Shown in pieces: positions 45,233 through 54,661 of a stretch of 64,000 nucleotides of DNA. The notes below the pieces were generated by a model, which was given only the letters and a program-made list of their open reading frames with translations, made no database searches and was not told the DNA's origin. The position numbers were made by a program, and so were the translations under genes. The stretch covers positions 1 to 64,000 of the forward strand of contig DAOPKE010000002.1 of assembly GCA_035390965.1 (NCBI GenBank). Reading direction: 5' to 3'. The stretch comes from GWF2-43-63 sp035390965 (GTDB lineage Bacteria > Bacteroidota > Bacteroidia > Bacteroidales > DTU049). The stretch's first letter is position 1. The number at the start of each line of letters is the position of its first letter.

Positions 45233-45690
45233 GAAACGCTAGTACAAATATAGCGTTCATCATATTCCATTTGATTTAGTTTCAGAAAATCAAGAAACTC
45301 CTCCTGATAGGTAATTCTTCTATGATGCTCCTTTTGCGAGTCGATATAATCTTTTATTCCCTGCACATCTCCCGGACTAACAGAAAATGCAGCATACCCT
45401 GATTGCCAATAAAAATGCTGATACTTCCTCCCCTGGGTTTTTATCCATTGCGATGAACCAGATTTTATTTTTTCAACTAACTTCATCAGCAAGACATTCT
45501 GTGAAAGAATGCAAAGAATATGCACATGGTTCCTGTATCCGCCAATCTTCACAGGAGGGCATTCCATGTTTTTTGCAATACCTCCCAAATACGCAAATAA
45601 TTGCTGCTCTATCTGATCATCAATAAACGAGATGCGGACTTTTGTGCTAAAGACAATATGCACATAAAGCTTTCTGAATGATTGCGACAT
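45178..45690 (-). mobile_element. IS200/REP-associated Y1 transposase (tnpA-like)
   Basis: From ATG 45690 the protein has 170 residues. It starts SQSFRKLYVHIVFSTKVR, and has the HUH motif in NHVHILCIL. The catalytic tyrosine is probably in the GIKDYIDSQKEHHR segment, and FYWQSGYAAFSVSPGDV is conserved. This is the single-strand transposase family that acts on palindromic REP sequences. The C-terminal tail (CTSVSPLQGSAYFSFSRPFGPG, here the last 22 residues) is encoded by the REP-like palindromes. A minus-strand TATATTTG (45756-45749) may be its promoter, next to a palindrome ATGCAG/CTGCAT (45756-45770). Confidence 0.9.
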
Positions 45691-45748
45691 AATATGAAAA
45701 TTTAATGCAGAGGCCGCACATTTTTCAGGCATAGTGTTTCGCACTTTG

Positions 45749-45770
45749 CAAATATATGCAGCCCCTGCAT
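45749..45770 (-). promoter_or_regulatory. Possible transposase promoter and palindrome
   Basis: The minus-strand box TATATTTG (45756-45749) lies 58 bp before the transposase ATG. A palindrome with 6-bp arms (45756-45770) abuts it. Confidence 0.45.
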
Positions 45771-45784
45771 GGCATTTGGAAATT

Positions 45785-46201
45785 CTAAGCGGCCTTTTTC
45801 ATTTCAGTGGCCACGATCTGCACGCGGCGGTGAGATACGCCGGCATCGTCCTTCCAGGCGGAGCTGCGGAGTTTCCCTTTCAGACGCACACGAGCGCCTT
45901 TGTGTACGGTACTCATAACAACATCGGCTACCTTATTCCATGAGACAACCTGAAACCATTCCGTGATGCGCACCTGCTCGCCTGTCCTGGTGCGATAATC
46001 ATTAAAATATGACATCGTGAAAAGCGCCAGCTTGTTGCCATTCGCAAATTGCTTCGGAAACGGCTCAGAGGTCACTACGCCTTCGAGATAAACAATATTC
46101 TTTTCAGGATTTCTTTTCTTCTTCGGTTCTTCTTCACCTGTAAGCACCAACATGCGGGCTTTTTCATCATTTGCGTTCACGCTTTCAAACTGTAATTCCA
46201 T
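45785..46201 (-). CDS. Single-stranded DNA-binding protein (SSB-like)
   Basis: The 138 residues contain an OB-fold typical of SSB: NIVYLEGVVTSEPFPKQFANGNKLALFTM, then ITEWFQVVSWNKVADVVMSTVHKGARVRLKGKLRSSAWKDDAG in pieces. It lacks the acidic, Pro/Phe-rich C-terminal tail of the main replication SSB and instead ends EMKKAA. That suggests an accessory SSB. It lies just upstream of the single-strand transposase on the same strand, but they are separated by 94 bp with a promoter-like box, so a functional link is only a guess. Confidence 0.85.
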   Translation of the reverse strand: MELQFESVNANDEKARMLVLTGEEEPKKKRNPEKNIVYLEGVVTSEPFPKQFANGNKLALFTMSYFNDYRTRTGEQVRITEWFQVVSWNKVADVVMSTVHKGARVRLKGKLRSSAWKDDAGVSHRRVQIVATEMKKAA

Positions 46202-46588
46202 AATCGTTTTAATTTTTAGTTCAACTGAAGTTCGCCGTTTTCATCAACGACAATGCAAAGGAACAACCGCCGGAATCCATTAGCTGGTTATTAAGCATTT
46301 ACTTTCGACTATAAATGTTTGTAAACGTTTGTTGTCGGCTACAATATGTTCCTGATTACATAATCAGGAACAGCGTCATTTCACATTATCAGTGCAGACA
46401 ATAATTTTTTTCAACAACAAGTACAAAAAGCCTCATTTCTACGTACAACCCGACCTTCCAGAGTCCACAATGCAATGGAGAACCTGGAAGAGTCGGAAGC
46501 TGTGAACTCTTCTGCACCCGACGACTCCATATCCTCTGCCTACTTCGTCGCCATCGGGAGTTTATCCCGCCACGGCGGGAATGCAATA
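46202..46588. other. Spacer with palindrome and a copy of the left-edge repeat
   Basis: It contains a perfect palindrome GTTCCTGATT/AATCAGGAAC (46348-46371), a hairpin CCCGCC-AC-GGCGGG (46568-46581), and at 46447-46505 a relative of the 128-180 sequence. No gene is supported. Confidence 0.6.
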
Positions 46589-47173
46589 TTATGATTGCCC
46601 GTCAATCGTTTTCTTCGCTTCGCAGAAATACTGAAAATCATTCACGTTTTCGAAACGCAGCATTTCAAAGCCCGAATCGGAAAAATATTTTTCAATGGTC
46701 TCTCTGCTCAGCCGCTCATGCAACGGAGGTCCAGTGGGCGATTCGACAGGCGCCCATTCAACAATGAACAATTTTCCATCGGCTTTCAGAATTTGCCGGA
46801 GCATTTTCAGATAGGCAACCGCATCGTCCACTTCGTGAAGCACAATAGCCATCAGTAATTTATCAACAGACTTTTCGGGAAGTTGAATGTTATCCTTTTC
46901 GCACAACAGTGTTTTCAAATTAAGCGATCCGGGAGCATCAGACATAAGCAAATCCAGCATCTGCTGCGAGATATCAGCGGCTATCACATTCCCGGTATCG
47001 CCAACATATTCCAATGCCGGAATGGCAAAGTATCCTTTTCCGGCGCCTGCATCGAGCATCACATCGCCTTTTTGCAAATGCATCATGTCGAGAATTTTCT
47101 CAGGCGGTATGAGCTTACGGCGCTCAGCAGAACTTAGACTTTCATGCTTTTCAGGATTGAATATTTTCGACAT
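46589..47173 (-). CDS. Class I SAM-dependent methyltransferase
   Basis: The 194-residue protein has motif I VMLDAGAGKGYFAIPAL, a post-I acidic turn AADIS, and the LMAIVLHEVDD region, which match small methyltransferases of the UbiE/arsenite type. Substrate unknown. The C-terminal RFENVNDFQYFCEAKK has no marker. It starts 10 bp after the TspO gene on the same strand. Confidence 0.85.
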   Translation of the reverse strand: MSKIFNPEKHESLSSAERRKLIPPEKILDMMHLQKGDVMLDAGAGKGYFAIPALEYVGDTGNVIAADISQQMLDLLMSDAPGSLNLKTLLCEKDNIQLPEKSVDKLLMAIVLHEVDDAVAYLKMLRQILKADGKLFIVEWAPVESPTGPPLHERLSRETIEKYFSDSGFEMLRFENVNDFQYFCEAKKTIDGQS

Positions 47174-47183
47174 TCCAAGCGTT

Positions 47184-47654
47184 TTAGTTTAGAAAATAAA
47201 ATGCAGCATTCAGTGCAGTTGCAAACAGAATCCATAGTAAATACGGGATATTCAGATAGGCAGCGATGGGTTTCAATCGATAGAAATTCAACAACATGAT
47301 AACAACAACAACATCAAGCACAATGATATCGATAAGTGCCAGCGCGATATTCTGATAATAGAAAAACAAAAAAGACCATGCAAAATTCAACGCCAGCTGA
47401 ATGAGATAAATAATTTTGGCAACAGTCCTTTCTTTAGTCCTGGGCATGATCCAGATATAAAAAAACGAAAGTCCCATCAAGATGTAGAGCAGTGTACAAA
47501 CAGGTCCAAAAACCCAACCTGGCGGATTAAAGACTGGTTTATTCAATGAAGCAAACCATCCGGGAACCACTTCGGATGTGTATTGTCCGGCAATATAGCC
47601 CAGTGCCAGCGGGACAAACAGCGAGGTGAAAAATTTAAAAATACTTCGGAGCAT
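47184..47654 (-). CDS. TspO/MBR family membrane protein
   Basis: The 156 residues have five predicted membrane helices and the family signature: GWFASLNKPVFNPPGWVFGPVCTLLYILMGLS in pieces NKPVFNPPGWVFG and VCTLLYILMG, with NFAWSFLFF and YLLWILFATALN. These proteins bind tetrapyrroles and sterols in the membrane; the bacterial role is regulatory or in porphyrin handling. It probably shares a transcript with the methyltransferase. Confidence 0.9.
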   Translation of the reverse strand: MLRSIFKFFTSLFVPLALGYIAGQYTSEVVPGWFASLNKPVFNPPGWVFGPVCTLLYILMGLSFFYIWIMPRTKERTVAKIIYLIQLALNFAWSFLFFYYQNIALALIDIIVLDVVVVIMLLNFYRLKPIAAYLNIPYLLWILFATALNAAFYFLN

Positions 47655-48044
47655 ACAGTGAGATATTTTTAGGTCAAGGTTAAGGTCAAGGTTAAGGTCG
47701 AGGTTAAGTAAGACTTTCGTTACACGTTACAGACGTTACAATCGTTACAATGTTAAGTTTGAGGTTAAGGTTAAGGTTAAGGTTAAGGTTAAGGTTAAGG
47801 TTAAGGTTAAGCACCTTTGGTGAATCTGGCATGTTTTCAAAAAAAATCTCTTTCTACATTCAACAGCAATTTCCAATTTCAGTGTTCATGATTCAATGTT
47901 CGGCATGTAATACTCCCTTCATCCTTCCTTGTTCCTCTTGATCCGTCAGAATGCACAGATTGTTCAGTGTTCATTATTTATCATTACTTCTTCCTTCACT
48001 TCGAAAATCAAAAATCTCAAATCTGATATCGTATATCCTTCGGC
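47655..48044. repeat. Repeat-filled spacer with GGTTAA hexamer array
   Basis: GGTCAAGGTTAAG strings at 47671-47708 precede a CGTTACA module (47718-47752). Then come eight perfect GGTTAA hexamers (47763-47810) and, at 47925-47975, the inverted 51-bp copy of 2544-2594. No gene or clear promoter for the AsmA gene (which starts at 50633) is expected here. Confidence 0.85.
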
Positions 48045-50633
48045 TCACTCTTCTTCCCATTCAATCTGGAATTTCGTGTTTTCTTTCGGGGCGGGTTCAA
48101 CCTTTTTGATGCTTGTGTCTTTTTTGAAAAGGCCAAATTCTTCATTCAGAATTTTTTTCAGATTCTGCTTTTCGGCTTTCAGATCCTGTTTCACTTTTTC
48201 CTGCATGGCCTTTTTGTCAAGCTGCTTGTACTGCGGGTTTTCGACGGTTCCTGTAATCAGAATAAAAATAGTCGGATCGCCCACTCCATCATCAACAACA
48301 TAACCATATTCATCTTCGGGACGGGTTTTATCTCCGCCTTTTTTCACATCCGAAAACTTCACTTCGAGATGATATTCAATGTTATTTTCAAATGTATGCG
48401 ATCCGGTAACCTTCAGATTCATTACGTTTGAGCGAATTTCCGTTTTCGGAATTTTAATGGTTTTGTCGCTGATGGAAATGGTGCTGACCATTTTTTCAAA
48501 CTGAATATCCGAAAAATCTCTTCCTTTAATAATCTTCTCGAGATCGTTGATGGGCGCGTATCCTACAAGCTGTCCATCTCTGATTTCAATCTCAGCACCT
48601 GCAACAATCGATGCCGGATCAACTTCGAGCGTTTCGGAAAAAGTTGCTTTCATCTGCAGCGAAACATCTGTGCGGCCACGCAGATTGTCATAAGTCAGAT
48701 CTTTCTGTCCGAAATTATTGAACACAATAAATGCTTCACGCACGTCAAGGTTTTTAAGATTTGCATCAAGCGAAACCTTAACATCCTTGTTTTTAAGCTC
48801 ACAGGAGCCGCTTCCTCGAATGGATCCACCCAATGTCTTCAGACTCACATCTTCGGCCAGAACTTTGTTTTCGCCCACATGCACCGTGGCTTTTACATTG
48901 CTTGCACCGAATTTATTATACGACAAACGGTCGGCCGAATACTCTACAACCGCTCGGACATTTTTTGGTAAAACAAATTTTATTTCTGTTTCTTTTGTCT
49001 TCTGCGTATTTTCTTCTTCAGGGAAAAGCTCTGTGACATCAATATTCTTCGAATGCAGATCAGCACTCAGTTTCAGCTCGTTGTCATCAATAAACAGAAA
49101 TGGCAGAATGTCCTTTAGAATGGCATTTCCGCTGAAATCACTGGAACCATATGCAACATTCATTTCCTTTATTTCAAGGTCACGGTTTGAAAAAATGGCA
49201 TCCAGTTTTTTCACAGCAGCCACTTTGCTCATTCCTTCGGTCTGCAGCTTTGCATCTTCGATCAGAAGCGTTCCCTGACTTTTGCTGTCAATAAAATCCT
49301 TTGCCTGCAAATTGGAAAAATCGTCAATGGTTCCTTCATACTGAACATCAAATTTCACGTTGCCCGCCATCTCTTTCACGCTCTCCCACTGGCCCCATTC
49401 CTGAATTTTTCCCAAAGACATATCGCCTTTCAACGACAATTTTATCTGCGGATTTTTCAGGTTCATAATTTGCAGACTTCCCGAAATGGTCTTCCCGTCC
49501 AGTGTTGCACTGAAGTTTTTCATTGACAGGAAATACTTTTCCTGCGCAGCAAAATCGGGTGTTGTAAATTTTCCGTTGAAGCGAATGTTGCTCAGTGCAA
49601 TATTGTTTTCTGGTCTTTCAATATAGCCATCCTGCATCAGCAGTGACACATCGACTGAGGGCATTTTCCCGTCGCTGTACTTTCCTTTGATGTGCGACTC
49701 GATTGAAATAGTACCGCGATGCTCGAGTCCATCCGAGAATTTCCGGACTTCCTGCGGCATCAGACTGATGAATTCATTCAGATCGGTGTTGTCCGATTTC
49801 ACTGTGATATCAACGGTTTCGCGCGATTTATCATAATCCACCTTCCCTGCTGCCAGCAGAACCACATCGGCAATCTGAATCTCCACGCTATTGAATGAAA
49901 CATTCGAAGTCGATGTGTTTACATCAATCACACCATTGAGCAGGGCGTCTGTTCCGGGAATGAAGTCCATGCCTGAAACATGGATAGTGTCAACACGCAA
50001 TGCAGCAGACAGTTTCACGTTGTAATCATCTTCGTAAAAGCTGCCCGATGCTCTGGCCTGATGAAAAAAGAATGTGTATTGCTGATCGAAACGCTCATCA
50101 AAATATCCACCACGCACATCGGAAAGATAGATTCTTTCAAGATGAAACGCTGTACTTTCCGAAGAAGTGGTTGTATCTGTTGTTGGTTTCAGAATATGAA
50201 AATTATCAGAACCATCTTTGAAAACCCGCAGCCAGACTGATCCGCGATCCATCCCAATCTGGCGGATGGTGTAGTCACCAGTAATCATATCTATCAGATT
50301 GAACTCAAGCGAAACCCAACGTGCTGAAAAAAGATTTCCTGTTTTCTGCTGTGTGGCATCGCTGGCCGACACTTCGTTGAACACTACCGACACCATGGGA
50401 AAATGATGAAACAAAGTCACATCAACATCCTTTACCTTGATTTCGGAATTGAGTTCCTTGTTGATCTGACCAATTACTTTCTGCTCAATTTTATTCTGAA
50501 AAATAAACACCAGCAGCCATGCCAGCAGAATCAGAAACACCACGGATCCGATCAGCCAAAGGAAAATCCGCAGTGCGATTCCGTACCATTTCCGCTTTTT
50601 TCTGGTCTTTGTTTCTGTTGCCGGTTGTTCCAT
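48045..50633 (-). CDS. AsmA family protein
   Basis: The 862-residue protein starts with a cytoplasmic basic stretch and one membrane helix (about residues 18-42), then a long periplasmic region of repeated beta-strand units. It resembles AsmA-type proteins, which form beta-groove bridges for lipid transport between membranes, and has the family-typical beginning KIEQKVIGQINKELNSEIKVKDVDVTLFHHFPMVSV in pieces NSEIKVKDVDV and LFHHFPMVSVVF. The C terminus is charged with many Lys and Glu. Lipid transport is inferred from the family only. Confidence 0.85.
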   Translation of the reverse strand: MEQPATETKTRKKRKWYGIALRIFLWLIGSVVFLILLAWLLVFIFQNKIEQKVIGQINKELNSEIKVKDVDVTLFHHFPMVSVVFNEVSASDATQQKTGNLFSARWVSLEFNLIDMITGDYTIRQIGMDRGSVWLRVFKDGSDNFHILKPTTDTTTSSESTAFHLERIYLSDVRGGYFDERFDQQYTFFFHQARASGSFYEDDYNVKLSAALRVDTIHVSGMDFIPGTDALLNGVIDVNTSTSNVSFNSVEIQIADVVLLAAGKVDYDKSRETVDITVKSDNTDLNEFISLMPQEVRKFSDGLEHRGTISIESHIKGKYSDGKMPSVDVSLLMQDGYIERPENNIALSNIRFNGKFTTPDFAAQEKYFLSMKNFSATLDGKTISGSLQIMNLKNPQIKLSLKGDMSLGKIQEWGQWESVKEMAGNVKFDVQYEGTIDDFSNLQAKDFIDSKSQGTLLIEDAKLQTEGMSKVAAVKKLDAIFSNRDLEIKEMNVAYGSSDFSGNAILKDILPFLFIDDNELKLSADLHSKNIDVTELFPEEENTQKTKETEIKFVLPKNVRAVVEYSADRLSYNKFGASNVKATVHVGENKVLAEDVSLKTLGGSIRGSGSCELKNKDVKVSLDANLKNLDVREAFIVFNNFGQKDLTYDNLRGRTDVSLQMKATFSETLEVDPASIVAGAEIEIRDGQLVGYAPINDLEKIIKGRDFSDIQFEKMVSTISISDKTIKIPKTEIRSNVMNLKVTGSHTFENNIEYHLEVKFSDVKKGGDKTRPEDEYGYVVDDGVGDPTIFILITGTVENPQYKQLDKKAMQEKVKQDLKAEKQNLKKILNEEFGLFKKDTSIKKVEPAPKENTKFQIEWEEE

Positions 50634-50664
50634 CTGTGTAATAACGTTGTTACAGCTGTAAAAA

Positions 50665-51726
50665 TTACATTGACTTTTCCGACCTGAAACTGTCCCAGCC
50701 CTGCGCCTTGAGCGAAATACTCTGGCCGGCTTTGGTGATCAGATTCATGCCTTCGTTTTTGTCGGTGATGTGACCAATCACCAGAATGTCATCGCGGTCT
50801 TTCAGCTTTTCGTATTCTGCCAGCGGCACCGTGAAAAGTAGCTCGTAGTCTTCGCCTCCGTGCAATGCCATGGTGATATCGGTCACATTGAATTCTTCGG
50901 CTACTCTGCCTGTTTCAATATCCACCGGAATTTTTTCCTCGTATATACTGCATCCTGTGCCGCTCTGCGAGCAGATGTGGTGAAGCTCCGACGAAAGTCC
51001 GTCGGAAATATCCATCATCGAAGTCGGTTTAATTCCAACCTTGCGTAGTTTCTCCATCACGTCGAAACGCGCTTCAGGTTTGAGCTGGCGTTCTATCACA
51101 TATTCAAATCCCTGCAGGTCGGGCTGGAAATTCGGATTTGCCTCGAAAGTTTTTTTCTCGCGCTGCAAAATGAGCAGTCCTGCGTAGGCCGCTCCAAGAT
51201 CGCCACTCACGCAGATCAGGTCATTCACCTGAGCACCGTTGCGATAAACAATGTCTTCTTTTTTTGCTTTGCCGACAACGGTAACCGAAATCACCAGTCC
51301 CTGAGCGCTGCTGCTGGTGTCGCCTCCAACGAGATCGACCTTGTATTTGTCACAGGCCATTTTCATTCCGGCAAACAATTCATCCAGTGCTTCAACCGAA
51401 AAACGGTTTGATATACCTATACTCACCAGCACCTGTTGCGCTACTCCGTTCATGGCCGCAATGTCGCTCAGATTCACAACAATCGATTTGTATCCCAGAT
51501 GACGCAGCGGCATCCACGACAGATCGAAATGCACACCTTCGAGCAGCAGATCGGTTGACAGGAGGGTTTGTTCTTCAGCGTCGTATTCAATGACAGCCGC
51601 ATCATCACCGATGCCTTTGCGGGAGCTTTTGTTCACCAGCGGAAAATCTTTGGTGAGGTGATGAATGAGACCAAATTCACCCAAGGTGGAAATATCGGTG
51701 TGGGCCGGCTTTTTATCTTCGAGCAT
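50665..51726 (-). CDS. thiL: Thiamine-monophosphate kinase
   Basis: ThiL makes thiamine diphosphate, the coenzyme form. The 353 residues show GLIHHLTKDFP near the start, the GDDAAVIEY loop, LLSTDLLLEGVHFDLSW, VNLSDIAAMNG and GGDTSSS. GDLGAAYAGL, MMDISDGLSSELHHI and HGGEDYELLFTVP are also present. All are conserved family motifs. A minus-strand TAATTTTG (51750-51743) lies 17 bp upstream and is the likely promoter -7 box. Confidence 0.95.
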   Translation of the reverse strand: MLEDKKPAHTDISTLGEFGLIHHLTKDFPLVNKSSRKGIGDDAAVIEYDAEEQTLLSTDLLLEGVHFDLSWMPLRHLGYKSIVVNLSDIAAMNGVAQQVLVSIGISNRFSVEALDELFAGMKMACDKYKVDLVGGDTSSSAQGLVISVTVVGKAKKEDIVYRNGAQVNDLICVSGDLGAAYAGLLILQREKKTFEANPNFQPDLQGFEYVIERQLKPEARFDVMEKLRKVGIKPTSMMDISDGLSSELHHICSQSGTGCSIYEEKIPVDIETGRVAEEFNVTDITMALHGGEDYELLFTVPLAEYEKLKDRDDILVIGHITDKNEGMNLITKAGQSISLKAQGWDSFRSEKSM

Positions 51727-51742
51727 AGTATTCCTTTTTCTG

Positions 51743-51750
51743 CAAAATTA
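51743..51750 (-). promoter_or_regulatory. thiL -7 box TAatTTTG (minus strand)
   Basis: It matches TAnnTTTG, 17 bp before the thiL start. Confidence 0.5.
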
Positions 51751-52070
51751 ATCAATCCTTTACCTTTATAAAAGGGAGAGAGGAGATGTTATTAACCGCA
51801 GAGGTTTGAAAAGCGCGGTGCTAATTGGATTGTTTTGAGAGTCAAGCATGCTGAATTTATTCGTCAGCATACTATAACAGAGATTTTGGCCTCCGAGCCG
51901 GGATCTCATCGAAAACCTTCTATGCCAATGCTGGATTGTACGCCGCCAAAACTGTTTCGCAGCCGACGATTCCATGTCAGCAAGCTTTGCTGTTAATCCC
52001 CTTCTTGCTGACGATAGAATGTCGGCGAGGCTGCATCTCAGCCAACGCTGGAATGTTCTCCTTCGTCGGA
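51751..52070. repeat. Spacer with inverted dispersed element and imperfect hairpin
   Basis: The part 51895-51922 is the inverted core of the GAGATCCCGG element. At 51960-52023 the arms GCCGACGATTCCATGTCAGC and its imperfect complement ending GAATGTCGGC can pair. No gene. Confidence 0.6.
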
Positions 52071-52664
52071 CTATGGATTGTTGGTTTTCACAACAGCTTT
52101 GCCGATGAACAAATATTTTTTGCGGTCGTCGAGACGCTGACATAAAACGCGCGTGCGCTGCAGACTAAGTTTGCGATAAGTTTTTTCTTTCCAGATGAAT
52201 TCGGCGCCGTCGGGTAAATCTTTTACGCGGGTTTCACCTTCCTGAATTTCGATTTCAGCATCACTGTTTTCGTAGGTCACGCGCGGCTTTTCGAGCTGAT
52301 ACAGCGCTTCGGTTTTCCATTCGGGTGCAAATTCATACAACGACATGACAATACGCAGCAACATTTTGAAGGCGAATTTCCATTCCTCGCCGTGCGGCTG
52401 AGCACGGTGTCCGTATTCGCGCCACACCATGGCATGCGCCAGTTCGTGACACAGAATAATCATAAAATGTCCAAGTGGCAATTCACGTCGCACATACACC
52501 CGCGCCGGAATATCATTTCCTTTCACCATGAAAGTGCCAAGCCGGTGTTTTGAGTTGCGTTGAAAATAAATTTCGGTATTGAGCCGTGTTGCAGCATCGT
52601 GCAAAAACAGGTACAACTGCCGGTTGTAATTTTGTACAAAAAAAGTTGCTGAAACCGGTTTCAT
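52071..52664 (-). CDS. SprT-like metalloprotease-fold protein
   Basis: The 197-residue protein has the SprT-like zincin motif HELAHAMVWREYGHRAQPHGEEWK (shown here as HELAHAMVW and GHRAQPHGEEWK) with two His and Glu ligands plus the downstream His. The zinc ribbon C-terminal domain seen in many SprT proteins is not obvious; the second half is charged and has no cysteine pairs. Start ATG 52664 is 20 bp before the lepA stop on the same strand. Confidence 0.85.
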   Translation of the reverse strand: MKPVSATFFVQNYNRQLYLFLHDAATRLNTEIYFQRNSKHRLGTFMVKGNDIPARVYVRRELPLGHFMIILCHELAHAMVWREYGHRAQPHGEEWKFAFKMLLRIVMSLYEFAPEWKTEALYQLEKPRVTYENSDAEIEIQEGETRVKDLPDGAEFIWKEKTYRKLSLQRTRVLCQRLDDRKKYLFIGKAVVKTNNP

Positions 52665-52684
52665 ATTCCCTCCGGAAAACGGAA

Positions 52685-54472
52685 TTAATCAAGCTTAAGA
52701 ACAGCCAGGAATGCGCTCTGCGGTACTTCGATGTTACCCACCTGACGCATGCGTCTCTTTCCTTTTTTCTGTTTTTCGAGCAATTTGCGTTTACGCGAAA
52801 TATCACCGCCGTAGCATTTTGCAGTAACGTCTTTGCGATATGCCTTGATGGTTTCGCGCGCAATGATTTTGGCTCCGATAGCGGCCTGTATGGCAATGTC
52901 GAACTGCTGTCGCGGAATCAGGTCTTTCAGTTTTTCGCACATGCGGCGGCCGAAAGAGTATGAATTATCTTTGTGAATGAGCGTTGACAAGGCATCGACC
53001 TGCTCACCATTAAGCAAAATATCGAGGCGCACCAGATCCGCTTCGTGGAAACCACATTCATGATAATCGAACGAGGCATATCCTTTCGAAATGCTTTTCA
53101 GTTTATCATAGAAGTCGAAAACGATCTCTGCAAGCGGCATTTCGAATGTTACCTCCACACGATCCGTTGAAAGAAATACCTGATTTTTCATTACGCCTCG
53201 CTTGTCAATACAAAGCTTCATGATCGCACCCTGGTATTCGGACTTGGTAATAACGTTTGCAGTGATATAGGGCTCTTCGATGTAATCAATTTTGGTGATA
53301 TCCGGAAGTCCGCTCGGGTTGTGCACTTCAACAAGTTCCTTCTTCAGCGTGTACACTTTGTACGATACATTGGGAACCGTCGTAATGACATCCATGTTGA
53401 ATTCGCGGTCGAGGCGTTCCTGAATAATTTCCATATGCAGGAGTCCCAGAAAACCGCAGCGGAAGCCGAATCCGAGAGCAGCAGAAGATTCCGGTTCAAA
53501 TGTCAGCGAAGCATCGTTGAGCTGCAGCTTTTCGATGGATTCGCGCAATTCTTCGTAATCATCGGCATCGACCGGATAGAGGCCGGCAAAGACCATCGGT
53601 TTAGCTTCCTTGAATCCTTCAATACCAGTTGTGCAAGGGTTATCGACTTTGGTGATGGTGTCACCAACCCTGACTTCGCGGGCGACCTTGATGCCTGAGA
53701 TGATATAGCCAACATCGCCGGCCGAGAGTTCAGATCTGGGTTCCAGCTTCATTCCAAGTGTACCGACTTCATCGGCGCGATATTGTTTTCCGGTGCTGAT
53801 AAGCTTCACCAGGTCATTCGTTTTAACAGTGCCGTTTTTAATCCGGAAATAGGTAATAATTCCGCGGAAAGAATTATACACACTGTCGAAAATCAGCGCC
53901 TGGAGCGGAGCTTCGGGATCGCCTTTGGGAGCAGGAACTTTATTGATGATGGCATCAAGAATTTCTTCGATACCCATACCGGTACGGGCGCTGGCTTCGA
54001 TGATGTCTTCGCGCGGGCAGCCCAGCAGTTCAACAATCTGATCCTTCACTTCTTCGGGCATGGCGCTGGCCATATCCATTTTATTGAGGATTGGAATGAT
54101 TTCGAGATTGTGATCGATGGCCTGATAGAGGTTGGAAATGGTCTGGGCCTGGATTCCCTGCGTGGCGTCGATGACCAGCAAAGCACCTTCGCAGGCGGCA
54201 ATGGCGCGTGAGACTTCATAGGAAAAATCAACGTGACCCGGAGTGTCGATCAGGTTCAGCTTGTATTTCTGACCACCGCGCTCACAGCGCATCTGAATAG
54301 CATGACTCTTGATGGTAATGCCTTTTTCGCGCTCCAGATCCATGTCGTCGAGGACCTGGTTCTGAAACTCGCGCTCACTCACCGTTCCGGTGAATTCCAA
54401 TAAACGATCAGCCAGCGTTGATTTACCGTGGTCAATATGTGCAATAATGCAGAAGTTGCGTATGTTATTCAT
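52685..54472 (-). CDS. lepA: Elongation factor 4 (LepA)
   Basis: LepA is a ribosomal GTPase that back-translocates or aids initiation. From ATG 54472 it has 595 residues with G1 AHIDHGKST, G3 DTPGHVDFSYEV, G4 NKMD, and the LepA-specific C-terminal domain containing KAYRKDVTAKCYGGDISRKRKLL in pieces KDVTAKCYGGDISRKRK. The upstream start at 54565 would read through the repeat-like spacer. A minus-strand TACTTTTG (54489-54482) is 10 bp upstream. Confidence 0.97.
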   Translation of the reverse strand: MNNIRNFCIIAHIDHGKSTLADRLLEFTGTVSEREFQNQVLDDMDLEREKGITIKSHAIQMRCERGGQKYKLNLIDTPGHVDFSYEVSRAIAACEGALLVIDATQGIQAQTISNLYQAIDHNLEIIPILNKMDMASAMPEEVKDQIVELLGCPREDIIEASARTGMGIEEILDAIINKVPAPKGDPEAPLQALIFDSVYNSFRGIITYFRIKNGTVKTNDLVKLISTGKQYRADEVGTLGMKLEPRSELSAGDVGYIISGIKVAREVRVGDTITKVDNPCTTGIEGFKEAKPMVFAGLYPVDADDYEELRESIEKLQLNDASLTFEPESSAALGFGFRCGFLGLLHMEIIQERLDREFNMDVITTVPNVSYKVYTLKKELVEVHNPSGLPDITKIDYIEEPYITANVITKSEYQGAIMKLCIDKRGVMKNQVFLSTDRVEVTFEMPLAEIVFDFYDKLKSISKGYASFDYHECGFHEADLVRLDILLNGEQVDALSTLIHKDNSYSFGRRMCEKLKDLIPRQQFDIAIQAAIGAKIIARETIKAYRKDVTAKCYGGDISRKRKLLEKQKKGKRRMRQVGNIEVPQSAFLAVLKLD

Positions 54473-54481
54473 AATCGGGTG

Positions 54482-54489
54482 CAAAAGTA
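54482..54489 (-). promoter_or_regulatory. lepA -7 box TActTTTG (minus strand)
   Basis: The box lies 9 bp before the ATG. Upstream is a short tandem AATACGAAAT tract (54495-54530). Confidence 0.5.
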
Positions 54490-54604
54490 ATAAAATACGA
54501 GATACGAAATACGAAATCAGAAATACGAAATGATGTGGAAATGTGTCGCTTCGCTCATGTGACACCTGCGGCGTATGTGCAAATATGAGATTCTGGAAAG
54601 ATTT

Positions 54605-54657
54605 GTAACGATTGTAACGTGTAACGTCTGTAACGACTGTAACGCGTAACGATTAAC
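54605..54657 (-). repeat. CGTTACA module, inverted copy
   Basis: The minus strand reads GTTACGCGTTACAGTCGTTACAGACGTTACACG. It shares words with 39195-39260 and 47718-47752. Confidence 0.85.
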
Positions 54658-54661
54658 TTGA

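Noticed and set aside
45178..46201. Transposase plus SSB as a defence or retron-like system
   Set aside because: There is no reverse transcriptase, effector or conserved operon structure; spacing and promoter separate them.
47763..47810. Replication origin or telomere
   Set aside because: The hexamer resembles a telomere repeat, but there is no dnaA, no DnaA-box cluster and the contig continues on both sides.
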